Positions 21,729-30,190 of a stretch of DNA of 41,684 nucleotides are shown here, piece by piece; the first letter of the stretch is position 1, and every line of letters begins with the position of its first letter. The DNA lies in NCBI GenBank assembly GCA_023653245.1, contig JAMNXK010000002.1:1-41684 (forward strand), in the 5' to 3' direction. The DNA is from Tagaea sp. (GTDB lineage Bacteria > Pseudomonadota > Alphaproteobacteria > CACIAM-22H2). The notes beneath the pieces were generated by a model that was given only the letters and a program-made list of their open reading frames with translations, ran no database searches and had not been told where the DNA came from. The position numbers were made by a program, and so were the translations under genes.

Positions 21729-23670
21729 AAATTTGAAGCTCGGCCGGCAATTCCGGTCGGCGACGTTCGTGCGCAGCGAGATCGACAAGGACGCGCGCAC
21801 CGTTCCCCTCGCTTTCAGCTCGGAAGAGCCGGTTATGCGCTGGTGGGGGACCGAGATTCTCGGCCACAAGTCGGGCGAGTGCGATCTGGATTGGATGAAG
21901 TCCGGTCGCGCGCCCGCGCTGGTCGATCACGATCCGACCGATCAGGTCGGTGTCGTCGTCGAGGCTTCTTTGGATGCCGACCGGGCGGGCCGGGCGGTCG
22001 TGCGTTTCGGGAAGAGCGCGCGCGCCGAAGAAATCTTCAACGACGTTATGGACGGCATCCGGACGAACATCTCGGTCGGCTACGAGATTCACGAACTCCT
22101 CCTCGTCAAGGAAGGGGACGATCTCGCGACCTACCGCGCGACGAAATGGACGCCGCTCGAACTCAGCTTCGTGTCGATCCCGGCCGACCGCACGGTCGGC
22201 GTCGGGCGCTCGGCCGACGGCGAAAGCGAACCCAAACCCGTGCCGGTAAAGGCCGGCCGTCAAAAGGAACCGACCATGGAAAATGCCACGCCCACTCCGG
22301 CCCCGACCCCGGCGCCGGCTGCTCCGGATCGCGCCGCGCTGCTCGCGGGCGAACGCAAGCGTATCGCGGACATTCAGTATCTCGGCGGCCGTCACACGAT
22401 CGAGAAGGATACGGTCGACAAGGCGATCGCGGACGGCACCTCGATCGAGGAATTCCGCGGCCTCGTCCTCGCCGCGATCGAGAAGCGCGGCGCGGCGAAG
22501 ATGCTCTATCCCGACGCCGGCGCGATCGGCCTCTCGAATCGCGAGGCGAATCAGTTCCGGCTCGGCGCCTTTCTCTATGCCGCGTCCGTCGGCAAGCCGG
22601 AACTGGCGGCGTTCGAATTCGAGGCCAGCCGCGCTTTGACCGAGAAGCTGACGAAGCAGGGCATTCGTTCGCAGGGCGGTCTTCATCTGCCTTACGAGGT
22701 GATGGCGGCGCCGCTCCCAGGCTTGCGTATCCAGGACGGCCGCCTGATGGTCGGCCAGCGCGACCTGTCGACCGCGACCGTCGGCGCCGGCGGCGCGTTC
22801 GTCCAGACGGACGTGCTGGCGACGGATTTCATCACGTTGCTGCGCAACGCGATGATGGTCCGCGCCATGGGCGCGACGGTGCTGTCGGGGCTCCAAGGGA
22901 ACGTCGCGATCCCGCGCCAGACGGGCGCCGCGACGGCGAACTGGGTCGCGCAAGGCGGCGCGGCGACGGAGAGCGATGCCGTTTTCTCTCAGGTCACGCT
23001 CGCACCGAAGACGGTTCACGCGATCCAGGACTATACGCGCGAGCTGCTTCTGCAAGGCTCTCTCGATGTCGAAGGTCTCGTGCGCCTCGACCTGGCGACG
23101 GTCATCGCCCTGGCTATTGACTCCGCGTCGTTGCACGGCACGGGCGCTTCGAACCAGCCGACCGGCATCGCGGCGACGGCCGGTATCGGCTCCGTCGCCG
23201 GCGGCACGAACGGCGCGATCCCGACCTGGGGCAACATCGTCGATCTCGAGACGGCAGTCGCGCAGAACAACGCGGCGATCGAGTCGGTCGGGTATCTGTC
23301 GAACACCCGCGTTCGCGGCCGTCTGAAGCAAACGCCGAAGATCACCGGCTATCCCGTCTATATCTGGGAAGGTGCGGGCGCGATGGACGCCGAATCGGGT
23401 TTCGGCATGATGAACGGCTATCGCGCCGGCGTGACGAACCAAGTGTCGAACACGCTGACCAAGGGCACGTCGACCGGCGTTTGCTCCGCGATCTTCTTCG
23501 GCAATTGGCGCGATCTGCTGATCGGCGAGTGGGGCTCTTTGGAGCTGCTGACCGACAACATCACCCAGGCCGCGAACCGTGTCGTCCGCGTCCACGCCTA
23601 TCAGACGGCGGATGTCGGGGTTCGTCGCGCGCAGTCCTTCGCGGCGCAGCTCGACGCGCTGACCGTCTAA
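21721..23670 (+). CDS. Fused HK97-type prohead protease and major capsid protein
   Basis: A 649-aa two-part protein. Residues 1-165 form an HK97 prohead protease, with the putative catalytic His in LVDHDP (H70) and Ser in NISVGYEIHE (S118), then TPLELSFVSIPAD. A Pro/Thr/Ala linker (187-203) leads to a scaffold-like helical region (204-330) and the HK97-fold capsid domain (about 340-649, with IPRQTGAATANWVAQGG and SASLHGTGASNQPTG). In most HK97-type phages these are two genes. At the junction a Shine-Dalgarno and ATG (22276) could also give a separate capsid product. Self-cleavage during head maturation is expected. Confidence 0.92.
   Translation: MPENLKLGRQFRSATFVRSEIDKDARTVPLAFSSEEPVMRWWGTEILGHKSGECDLDWMKSGRAPALVDHDPTDQVGVVVEASLDADRAGRAVVRFGKSARAEEIFNDVMDGIRTNISVGYEIHELLLVKEGDDLATYRATKWTPLELSFVSIPADRTVGVGRSADGESEPKPVPVKAGRQKEPTMENATPTPAPTPAPAAPDRAALLAGERKRIADIQYLGGRHTIEKDTVDKAIADGTSIEEFRGLVLAAIEKRGAAKMLYPDAGAIGLSNREANQFRLGAFLYAASVGKPELAAFEFEASRALTEKLTKQGIRSQGGLHLPYEVMAAPLPGLRIQDGRLMVGQRDLSTATVGAGGAFVQTDVLATDFITLLRNAMMVRAMGATVLSGLQGNVAIPRQTGAATANWVAQGGAATESDAVFSQVTLAPKTVHAIQDYTRELLLQGSLDVEGLVRLDLATVIALAIDSASLHGTGASNQPTGIAATAGIGSVAGGTNGAIPTWGNIVDLETAVAQNNAAIESVGYLSNTRVRGRLKQTPKITGYPVYIWEGAGAMDAESGFGMMNGYRAGVTNQVSNTLTKGTSTGVCSAIFFGNWRDLLIGEWGSLELLTDNITQAANRVVRVHAYQTADVGVRRAQSFAAQLDALTV
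22262..22278 (+). promoter_or_regulatory. Internal Shine-Dalgarno and start inside the protease-capsid gene
   Basis: AAAAGGAA (22262-22269) lies 7 nt before an in-frame ATG at 22276 (Met186), which begins MENATPTPAP, the linker before the capsid region. It looks like the relic, or a working copy, of the boundary between two ancestral genes. Use of it would give a 464-aa capsid precursor in excess of the fusion. Confidence 0.55.
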
Positions 23671-23736
23671 GGCGGCTCACGCGATGGCGCTCGGAACGGG
23701 GATCGGCTCGCCGGTCCCCGTTCCGTTTTCGGGGCT

Positions 23737-23755
23737 CGCCGAACGCCGTTCGGCG
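23737..23755. repeat. Prophage palindrome copy 7 (19 bp)
   Basis: CGCCGAACG-C-CGTTCGGCG in the 133-bp gap after the capsid gene. No T-run follows. Confidence 0.85.
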
Positions 23756-23803
23756 GTCCCCGCAAGCGGAACACCTGAAACCAGCCAAGACAGGAGACAG
23801 ACA

Positions 23804-24031
23804 ATGGCGACGAAGCGCGCGCGCATCACGTCGAACACCTTCGTTCCCGGCGAGGAACGCGGGCAAATGATTCCCAAGTTCGAGGGCACGGTCGAAGATT
23901 TCGACGAGGAGATCGCGGCGCAGCTCGTCGCGGCCGGTCGCGCCGTGCTGGTCGACGACAAGACCGAACTCGTCGACACGACGCCGGCGGACGACAAGCC
24001 CAAGCGCGGCAAGGCCGGGGCCGAGGCCTGA
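23804..24031 (+). CDS. Small head protein, 75 aa
   Basis: The ATG has CAGGAGAC 6-8 nt upstream, and the gene directly follows the capsid gene. The sequence has a short beta-like N-terminus (ITSNTFVPGE), a helix-rich centre (DFDEEIAAQLVAAGRAVLVD) and a charged Lys/Ala tail. Its position suggests a head decoration or connector accessory. The centre resembles the short ribosome-adjacent-to-capsid proteins of other siphoviruses, which I cannot name precisely. Confidence 0.6.
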   Translation: MATKRARITSNTFVPGEERGQMIPKFEGTVEDFDEEIAAQLVAAGRAVLVDDKTELVDTTPADDKPKRGKAGAEA

Positions 24032-24034
24032 GCG

Positions 24035-24349
24035 ATGCCCGTCGAGCAAACCGAAGATTTGGCCGCGATGTTCGATGCGGCCGAATTCGGCGTCGCGGCG
24101 ACCTGGAAGGCCGGCGGCGCCGGCGCCGGCGTCGCCGTGACCTTGCTCGACCGGCTGCTCGGCGATCCGATCGATTTCGGCGAAACCCGCGTGCGCCAGG
24201 ACCGACGCATTTTCTTGGCGCGCGCGGCCGAGCTGCCGGGTGCCGCGAAAGAGGACACGATCGCCGTCGCGTCGATCGTCTATCGGGTCCGCGACGTTCG
24301 TCCGGATGCAAGCGGCGCCGTCCTCACGCTCGATTGCGCGAAGGTCTAG
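24035..24349 (+). CDS. Head-tail joining protein (gpFII-like)
   Basis: A 104-aa protein starting 3 bp after the previous stop. A helix (EDLAAMFDAAEFG) is followed by strands, including VAVTLLDRLLG and the DTIAVASIVYRVRDVRPDAS hairpin, the pattern of the lambda gpFII-type head-tail joining family. It forms the interface on which the tail docks. Position between capsid and tail completion genes agrees. The assignment rests on size, order and pattern. Confidence 0.7.
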   Translation: MPVEQTEDLAAMFDAAEFGVAATWKAGGAGAGVAVTLLDRLLGDPIDFGETRVRQDRRIFLARAAELPGAAKEDTIAVASIVYRVRDVRPDASGAVLTLDCAKV

Positions 24350-24353
24350 CGCC

Positions 24354-25022
24354 ATGCGGATCAAGGTTTCGGTCGAGGCCGATCTGCAAAAATGGATCGG
24401 GACCGAGATCGAGAAGGGCGCGCGCGCCGTCACGTCGGCTTTGCGCAATACGGCGCGGCGGATCGAAAAGGACCTCGAGGCCGTGACAAAGCAAGCGCAA
24501 CTCGGCCGCCTTTCGAAGGCCTGGCAAAGCGCCGTCTATCCGGCCAAGCCGTCCTTGGGCGCCGCCGCCTTGGTTTACGCGAAAGGCAAGAACACGCCGG
24601 CGGTCCTCGAGGCTTTCGCGACCGGCGCCACGATCCGCGCGAAGGCGGACGGCGCGGCGACGTTCCTCGCGATCCCGACGCCGGCGGCGCCGAAAAAGGG
24701 CGCCGATGGAAAGCGCATCTCGCCGTCCAATTGGCCGAACGAGCGTTTCGGCCGTTTGCGCTTCGTCTATCGCCGCAACGCGCCGTCGCTGCTCGTCGTC
24801 GACGGGCTCAAAGCGACGAAGAGCGGCAAGTTCGCGCGCAACCGGGGGCGCAACAAGGACGGCGGCGAGTATATCCGTCTGCGCAACACCGCGACCGTCG
24901 TCATGTTCGTGATGGTCAAGCAAGCCCGTCTCGCGAAGCGTTTCGATTTCGAAGCGACCGTGCGCGGCGGCTTCGCGGCGTTGCCGGGCGCGATCGTCGC
25001 GATCTGGGATCGGAGCGTCTGA
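24354..25022 (+). CDS. DUF6441-like tail completion protein (lambda gpZ position)
   Basis: 222 aa from the ATG at 24354. The pattern matches DUF6441: an N-terminal helix (GTEIEKGARAVTSALRNTAR), then QLGRLSKAWQSAVYP, ALVYAKG, ATFLAIPTPAAP, FGRLRFVYRR, and a Lys/Arg-rich C-terminal region. These proteins occupy the position of gpZ, which finishes the tail end that docks to the head. The frame is open upstream, but that stretch overlaps the joining-protein gene. Confidence 0.75.
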   Translation: MRIKVSVEADLQKWIGTEIEKGARAVTSALRNTARRIEKDLEAVTKQAQLGRLSKAWQSAVYPAKPSLGAAALVYAKGKNTPAVLEAFATGATIRAKADGAATFLAIPTPAAPKKGADGKRISPSNWPNERFGRLRFVYRRNAPSLLVVDGLKATKSGKFARNRGRNKDGGEYIRLRNTATVVMFVMVKQARLAKRFDFEATVRGGFAALPGAIVAIWDRSV

Positions 25023-25023
25023 C

Positions 25024-25449
25024 ATGGCGAGTACGGGCGAAACCGCGCTCGCGGCGTTGTTCGCGGCGCTGCCCGGCGTCGCGGGCGTGAACAAGTTCCG
25101 CAACGCGACGGATACCGTCGACGTTCCGGCCGGCGGCTTGATCGTGCTGCGCGACGGCGATCGCGGCGAGCCGATCGAGGAACAATTGAACCCGCCGGCG
25201 GCGGTCTATCGCCACGCCGCGCGGATCGAAATCTATGCGTCCGGCATCGACGACGCGGCGCGCACGGCGGCGGTCGACGCGCTGGCGCGCGCGATCCAGA
25301 CGAATTTGATCGCGGATCGCCTGCTCGGCGGCGCGGTTGATTGGGCGGAATTGCGGCGCGGCGCGGTCCGCGACGAGGTCGAAGACGGGGCGGTCCCGAT
25401 CCGGATCGAGGACGCGATCGCGATCCTCGAATATCAGGAGGATATGTGA
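25024..25449 (+). CDS. Tail terminator-like protein (gpU position)
   Basis: A 141-aa protein with alternating strands and helices: ALAALFAALPGV, then LIVLRDGDRGEP, VYRHAARIEIYAS and a long helix (AAVDALARAIQTNLIADRLL), ending in AIAILEYQEDM. Size and order, just before the tail tube gene, fit the tail terminator that caps the tube. It starts 1 bp after the DUF6441 gene. Sequence alone does not prove the family. Confidence 0.7.
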   Translation: MASTGETALAALFAALPGVAGVNKFRNATDTVDVPAGGLIVLRDGDRGEPIEEQLNPPAAVYRHAARIEIYASGIDDAARTAAVDALARAIQTNLIADRLLGGAVDWAELRRGAVRDEVEDGAVPIRIEDAIAILEYQEDM

Positions 25450-25450
25450 C

Positions 25451-27037
25451 ATGGCGAAACGGGGTAAGGGCGCGAACGCGCGGTTGCGGATCGCGGAAGA
25501 AACCGGCGGCTACGGCGTCCAGGCGTCGACCGGGTTTTTCGAAATGAGTTTCGGGTCCGACGGCGTGTCGGATTCCCAGGAACTCGTCGCCGACGATCAG
25601 CTGGGGCAGGGCCGCGAGGCGGCTCCCCCGTCCTTGGGCGTGATCGACGTTAACGGTCAAATCACGGTCGGCGTCGAATCGCGCCGTTTCGGCCATTGGC
25701 TGAAATACCTGTTCGGTCATCCCGTTTCGCGCCCCGTGCGCGCGACCGGCACGCTGACCTTCTCGGCGCAGCCCGCCGCCGGCAGCACGATTACGCTCGG
25801 CGGCACGGTCTGGACTTTCGTCGCTTCGGGTGCGACCGGGAACCAAACCAATATCGGCGCCAATCTCGCCGCGACGCTGACCGCGCTCGCGACCGCGCTC
25901 AACGCCTCGGCCGACGCGAATATCGCGCTCGCGACCTATACGGCGAGCGCCACGGCGCTTTCGATCCGCTCGAAAACGTGGGCGGGTGGCAACGGCTTCA
26001 CGCTCGCGGCCGGCGCCACGTCGAACGCGACGCGTTCCGGTGCGACGCTGAGCGGCGGCGGGTACGTGCATCGCTTCCGCTCGGGCGGTCCGCGCGCGAA
26101 GGGCATCCTGACTTTCGCGGCGCAACCCGCGAACGCGTCGACGATCACGATCGGCGGCACGGTCTGGACCTTCGTCACGGCGACGCCGGCGGCCGGGCAA
26201 ACGCAAATCGGCGCGACCCTCGCGGATACGCTGGCGGCACTGGCCGAAGATCTGAACGCCTCGGCCGACGCGAATATCGTCAAGGCCGCTTACGGCTGCA
26301 CGGCGACGACGCTGACCGTGCAAATGCGCGGCGGCGGTTTGCAAGCGTCCTTCGCGATCCAAGGCTCGGCCGGGTCGAACTCGACTCCGACGGTCGCGAC
26401 CGCGCTTGTCCTGCCGGACGAATTACCGAGCTTCACGCGCGAGAGCGCCTTGCCGGATGCGGGCTCGTATTTCGTCTCGACCGGCAACAAGGTCGGCTCG
26501 ATCGCCTTCGCCTGGTCGCGTTCGGGCAACGTGTCGGCGACGATCCAGGTGATCGCGCAAGGCGAAAGCGAGAACGCCGCTTCGATCGCCGGCACGCCGA
26601 CGGTCCTCGCCGTGCAGCGCTTCTCGCAGTTCCAGGGCTCGGTCAAATCCGGCGGCTTGCCGGTGGCGACGCTGACGGGTGCGGGGCTGACCTATTCGAA
26701 CAATCTCGAACCGCTCGGCACGATCCGCGACGACGGCAAGATCGAGGCGATCGACGAGGGCTCCGCGACCGCGCAAGGCACGCTCGAGGCGCGGTTCAGC
26801 GACGACACGACGTATCGCGCCGCCGCCGCCGCGAACACGCCGATCGATTTCACGATGGGTTGGGCGCGGTCGGCGCATGAAAGCCTGCTGATCCAGGTCC
26901 CGGCCTCGTACCTCTCCAAGCCGAAACGCGAGATCAGCGGTCCGGGCGGCATCGCCGCGCGCTACGAATTCCAGGGCGCCAAGACCGGCGACTGGATGGC
27001 CGAGGCTGTCTTGCGCAACGACGTGGCGGGATACTGA
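25451..27037 (+). CDS. Major tail tube protein with a duplicated inserted domain
   Basis: A 528-aa protein, long for a tail tube subunit. The tube domain is split: residues 1-98 at the N-terminus (MSFGSDGVSDSQELVADDQ, GQITVGVESRRF) and 325-528 at the C-terminus (SFTRESALPDAGSYFVSTGN, SGPGGIAARYEFQGA). Two copies of a domain of about 100 residues lie between them (99-203 and 218-315), each with GGTVWTFV and NASADANI. They probably decorate the outside of the tail. The ATG is at 25451; the upstream frame is a shadow. It is followed by the tail chaperone. Confidence 0.85.
   Translation: MAKRGKGANARLRIAEETGGYGVQASTGFFEMSFGSDGVSDSQELVADDQLGQGREAAPPSLGVIDVNGQITVGVESRRFGHWLKYLFGHPVSRPVRATGTLTFSAQPAAGSTITLGGTVWTFVASGATGNQTNIGANLAATLTALATALNASADANIALATYTASATALSIRSKTWAGGNGFTLAAGATSNATRSGATLSGGGYVHRFRSGGPRAKGILTFAAQPANASTITIGGTVWTFVTATPAAGQTQIGATLADTLAALAEDLNASADANIVKAAYGCTATTLTVQMRGGGLQASFAIQGSAGSNSTPTVATALVLPDELPSFTRESALPDAGSYFVSTGNKVGSIAFAWSRSGNVSATIQVIAQGESENAASIAGTPTVLAVQRFSQFQGSVKSGGLPVATLTGAGLTYSNNLEPLGTIRDDGKIEAIDEGSATAQGTLEARFSDDTTYRAAAAANTPIDFTMGWARSAHESLLIQVPASYLSKPKREISGPGGIAARYEFQGAKTGDWMAEAVLRNDVAGY
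25745..26059 (+). repeat. Tail-tube inserted domain, copy A
   Basis: It encodes residues 99-203 of the tail tube protein (TGTLTFSAQPAAGSTITLGG...). A 25-bp stretch (25901-25925) is identical to 26255-26279, 354 bp (118 codons) away, and the protein motifs GGTVWTFV, TLAALA-like and NASADANI recur in order. Confidence 0.8.
26102..26395 (+). repeat. Tail-tube inserted domain, copy B
   Basis: It encodes residues 218-315 (GILTFAAQPANASTITIGG...). It is in phase with copy A and clearly homologous, with strongest identity around GGTVWTFV and NASADANI. The C-terminal part has drifted, which suggests an old duplication. Confidence 0.8.
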
Positions 27038-27039
27038 TC

Positions 27040-27546
27040 ATGGCGTTGCGCGTCAAAACGGCGCCGGCCGAGATCGCGCCGCTCGCCTTCAAGGTGGGCG
27101 CGGCGGCCGTCGCGCTCAAAGTCCGCCCCTTCGATTCCGTCTTTCGCGAACAGGCGGAGTGGGCCGGGCGCCTGGCGGTCAGCGAGGCCGAGCGGGTCTT
27201 TGCGGAAAATCTCGAGGCCGGCGACGGCCTCAATCGGGCCGAGCGCATGGGCATCTATTTCGCGGCCTATGTCGCCCAATGCGGGCGTTCCGCGATCGTC
27301 GAGTGGGATTTGGTCGACGCAACGGGCGCGCCGGTTCCTTGCGATCCCGCGACGATCGAGACGGTGTTCCGGCTCAATCCGGATTTCGCGCTCGCGTTCG
27401 ACAAGGCCTATTCCGGCGGCGAGGCCGCGAAGGGCGAAACCGAGGGAAACGGCTCCGCGCCCGCGCCGAATGGCATTTCGGCGGCGGGCTCGACTACTGC
27501 CAAGGCTGCGGCGGCGAAACCCATTGCGGGGGATGTCCCTATCTGA
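27040..27546 (+). CDS. Tail assembly chaperone, gpG-like
   Basis: A 168-aa protein in the frame that starts at 27040, 2 bp after the tail tube gene. It has helices (FREQAEWAGRLAVSEAERVF, AERMGIYFAAYVAQCGRS) and a C-terminal disordered Gly/Ala tail in which the slippery site lies. In lambda, gpG and its frameshifted form gpGT hold the tape measure during tail assembly. Here the last 31 residues after the shift point are low-complexity, as expected if most of the function is upstream. Confidence 0.8.
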   Translation: MALRVKTAPAEIAPLAFKVGAAAVALKVRPFDSVFREQAEWAGRLAVSEAERVFAENLEAGDGLNRAERMGIYFAAYVAQCGRSAIVEWDLVDATGAPVPCDPATIETVFRLNPDFALAFDKAYSGGEAAKGETEGNGSAPAPNGISAAGSTTAKAAAAKPIAGDVPI

Positions 27547-27755
27547 AGCACCTGCCCGCGACCCGCGAAGGCTGGGCCGCGTGGAAAACGATCGAAACGG
27601 TCGGCGTCGATCCGCGCGGCTTCGATTGGTCTTCGGCGCTGAGCGTCGCGGATCAATTCGGATTGCGCGGCCCCGCCGCCGTCGAATTGCTGCGCGAAGC
27701 CGCCGCCGGTGGCTTCGCCGGTCTCGCGAAGCTCAATCCGCCCGAGGAAGAGTGA
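27040..27755 (+). CDS. gpGT-like frameshift product (gpG plus -1 frame extension)
   Basis: Produced when ribosomes slip at 27444-27450: 137 residues of the G frame plus 101 from the -1 frame (27450-27755). The extension carries a zinc-ribbon-like Cys cluster, CQGCGG...CGGC, followed by an amphipathic region with HLPATREGWAAWKTIETV and PPEEE at the end. The T part has no other good start near the overlap, which supports frameshifting over separate translation. In lambda, GT binds the tape measure protein. It ends 4 bp before the tape measure gene. Confidence 0.75.
27444..27450 (+). other. Programmed -1 frameshift slippery heptamer G GGA AAC
   Basis: GGGAAAC is read as ..G GGA AAC in the gpG frame, the canonical X XXY YYZ arrangement. 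A -1 slip continues as GGG AAA CGG into an open frame of 101 codons that ends at 27755. It is the lambda-like G-GT layout. An RNA stimulator downstream was not analysed. Confidence 0.8.
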
Positions 27756-27759
27756 TCCC

Positions 27760-29826
27760 ATGTCGGACGCGCAACGGAAATTGTCGGTCCGTCTCGCCGT
27801 CGAGGGCGACGCGGAATCGAAGCAACGCCTCGTCGATTTCGCCAAGGCGGGCGACGAAGCGGCCGGTCGTGCCGGCCGGTCGGCGCGCGAGTTCGCCGAC
27901 GGGATCGAGCGCGCGGCGAATACGGCGAATGACAACGTTCCGCGTCTGACCCGGTTCGGCCAAACCTTCGATGTCGTCGAGGGCAAGGTCAAAGGCACGC
28001 TGCGCGGCATCAACGACGTGCGGGGGGCTATCGATCTCGTCGCACCCGGCGCGGAAGGCGCGACGGCCGGCCTCGCGCGGCTCGCCGGCACGATCGCGAA
28101 CGTGTCGGACGTGGCGGGCACGCTCGCGGCGATCTTTCTGCGCAATCCGCTCGGCCTGCTCGCGGTCGGTATCTCTGCCGCCGTGGTCGGCTATATCTCT
28201 CTTCGCGAGTCGACGGTCGAGGCCGCGAAGGCCGAGGAGAGCTTTGCCAAAGCGATCGAGGCGTCGAACGGGCTGCTGTTGGACGCGGCCGAAGTTTCGC
28301 GCATCGCGGCGGCCGAACGCGCCGCCGCCGCGCGCCAGGCGGTCGAGGCGGCGATCGCCGATCAGGAGAAAGCGGTCGCGAGCGCGCGGAATGCCGTGCG
28401 TCTGCTTGAGGCCGACAAGGCGCGTATCGTCCAAGATCAGGGCGGCAATCCGGGTTTCGACGCCGACCGCGTTCTGACCGAGCCTTTGTCGCGTGCGAAC
28501 GAAGCGCTTCAGATCGCGGAAACCCGCCTTTACGAACTCGAGGTTCGCCTTGGCTCGCTGTCGAGCGGTTCGCGCCAGGTGCGGACCGATCTTCTCGGGG
28601 TGATCGACGCGCTCGACGGTTTCGGCCGCAAGCCGCCGTCGGCGATCCAGGCGATCAATGAGGAATTCGAGCGGACGAAGCGCATTCTCGATGCCGGCGT
28701 CGCCGCCAATATCAAGGAGGCGGTCGAGCGCTATGACGAATTGCTCGGCATCGCGTCCCGCCGGCGCGATCTCGGGATCGCCGATGCGATCGAGGCCGAG
28801 GCGCAGCGCACGCGTGAATCGATGGCGACGCTCGATCGCGTTTTCGACGAGCTGATGGCCTCGCGCGCCCAAGCCGAGACGGATTTCCAGAACTCGATCG
28901 ACGACGCGATCCGCCGCGAGGCGGAATCGACGAACGCGCGCCAGATCGCCGGCTCGGAAATCGAGACGACGATCGACCGGCTCTATCGCGAGGCCGAGGC
29001 GACGCGGGCCGGCGAGGCGGCGCTGGCGAAGTTCAATCGCGAACAGGAAGAGGCGCGGGTCCGCCAAGAGGCCTTCAATCAAGCGCTGAAAGCCTATGGC
29101 GACGATCTCGAGGCGGTCGAGGGTGCGGTCAATCGCGTGACCGAGGCCTGGCGCCAGGCGCGCGGCGCCAAGGACGAGGCCGACGCGCTGAAAAAATCGA
29201 CGACGGAACTCGATCGCGCCGTCGACCAATTGAGCCGGCGTTCCTCGCGCGCGCTCGCCGACATGATCGTCGGTCTCAACGGCGCCAAGCTCTCGGCGTC
29301 GAGCCTGATCCAGACGCTCGGCTCCGACATCATCGAGCAGATTCTGCGCAAGAAAATCGTCTCGCCGATCGTCGACGGCGCCACGTCGGCGCTCGACGGC
29401 ATTTTCGGGTCGCTGTTCGGCGGTGCCGCCGACGGCGCGGCGTTCGATAACGGGCGCGTGATCCCCTTCGCGCGCGGCGGCGTCGTCGAGCGTTCGACCT
29501 TGTTCCCGATGCGCGGCGGCATGGGTGTGATGGGCGAGGCGGGTCCCGAGGCGATCCTGCCCTTGAAGCGGCTCGGCGGCGGATCGGGCCCCTTGGGCGT
29601 GCGCGCGGATATCGGCGGGATGGCCGGCGTCAAGGTCGTCGTCAACGACATGCGCGGTTCCGCCGGGGCGCAGCCCGTCGAGGTCAGCGAACGGCGCGGC
29701 GACGACGGCATGCGCGAAATCAAAATCCTGATCCAAGACGAGGTCAATCAGGCCATGTCGGGCGGGCGCTTCGATCGTCCGATGCGCGATCGATACGGCG
29801 CGAAGGCGCCGGTCAAGCGGACGTGA
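27760..29826 (+). CDS. Tail tape measure protein
   Basis: 688 aa from the ATG at 27760. An N-terminal hydrophobic segment (about 115-150, AGTLAAIFLRNPLGLLAVGISA...) is followed by long coiled-coil-rich helices (170-520: EAAIADQEKAVASARNAVRL, TRAGEAALAKFNREQEEAR). The C-terminus carries the typical GEAGPEAILPL motif of lambda-family tape measures. Its length sets the tail length; at about 690 residues the tail should be moderate. The hydrophobic part may help DNA entry. It overlaps no gene and sits directly after G/GT, as in lambda. Confidence 0.9.
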   Translation: MSDAQRKLSVRLAVEGDAESKQRLVDFAKAGDEAAGRAGRSAREFADGIERAANTANDNVPRLTRFGQTFDVVEGKVKGTLRGINDVRGAIDLVAPGAEGATAGLARLAGTIANVSDVAGTLAAIFLRNPLGLLAVGISAAVVGYISLRESTVEAAKAEESFAKAIEASNGLLLDAAEVSRIAAAERAAAARQAVEAAIADQEKAVASARNAVRLLEADKARIVQDQGGNPGFDADRVLTEPLSRANEALQIAETRLYELEVRLGSLSSGSRQVRTDLLGVIDALDGFGRKPPSAIQAINEEFERTKRILDAGVAANIKEAVERYDELLGIASRRRDLGIADAIEAEAQRTRESMATLDRVFDELMASRAQAETDFQNSIDDAIRREAESTNARQIAGSEIETTIDRLYREAEATRAGEAALAKFNREQEEARVRQEAFNQALKAYGDDLEAVEGAVNRVTEAWRQARGAKDEADALKKSTTELDRAVDQLSRRSSRALADMIVGLNGAKLSASSLIQTLGSDIIEQILRKKIVSPIVDGATSALDGIFGSLFGGAADGAAFDNGRVIPFARGGVVERSTLFPMRGGMGVMGEAGPEAILPLKRLGGGSGPLGVRADIGGMAGVKVVVNDMRGSAGAQPVEVSERRGDDGMREIKILIQDEVNQAMSGGRFDRPMRDRYGAKAPVKRT

Positions 29827-29830
29827 CGCG

Positions 29831-30190
29831 ATGACCGATGCGATCTGGCCCGCGACCTTGCCGCCGCGCCCGATGGCGGACGGGTACAGCCTGAAATTCG
29901 GGAACGGCGCCGTGCGGACGAATATGGATTCCGGCCCGCCCAAAGTGCGCAAGCGCTTCACGGCGGCCGTCGAGCCGGTCGGCATGGTGTTCCGCTTGAC
30001 GCGCGCGCAAGTCGCGATCTTGCGCGCCTTCTACCGGGACGATTGCGCGTATGGCGCGATCCCGTTCCAGCTCGTCGAGCCGATCACGGGCGAGACGCGC
30101 CGTTTCAATTTCGTCGAAGCGCCGGCGGTGGTTCCCGCCTCGCGCGTCAAGTTCGACGCGACCTTGCGCCTCGAGGCGCTGCCCGCATGA
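29831..30190 (+). CDS. Minor tail protein, gpM position
   Basis: A 119-aa beta-rich protein starting 4 bp after the tape measure gene: IWPATLPPRPMADGYSLKFG, RFTAAVEPVGMVFRLTRAQ, AIPFQLVEPITGETRRFNF. In lambda the genes after the tape measure (M, L, K, I, J) build the tail tip. This one lies where M lies, but the sequence similarity to M cannot be judged here. It overlaps the next gene by ATGA. Confidence 0.7.
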   Translation: MTDAIWPATLPPRPMADGYSLKFGNGAVRTNMDSGPPKVRKRFTAAVEPVGMVFRLTRAQVAILRAFYRDDCAYGAIPFQLVEPITGETRRFNFVEAPAVVPASRVKFDATLRLEALPA

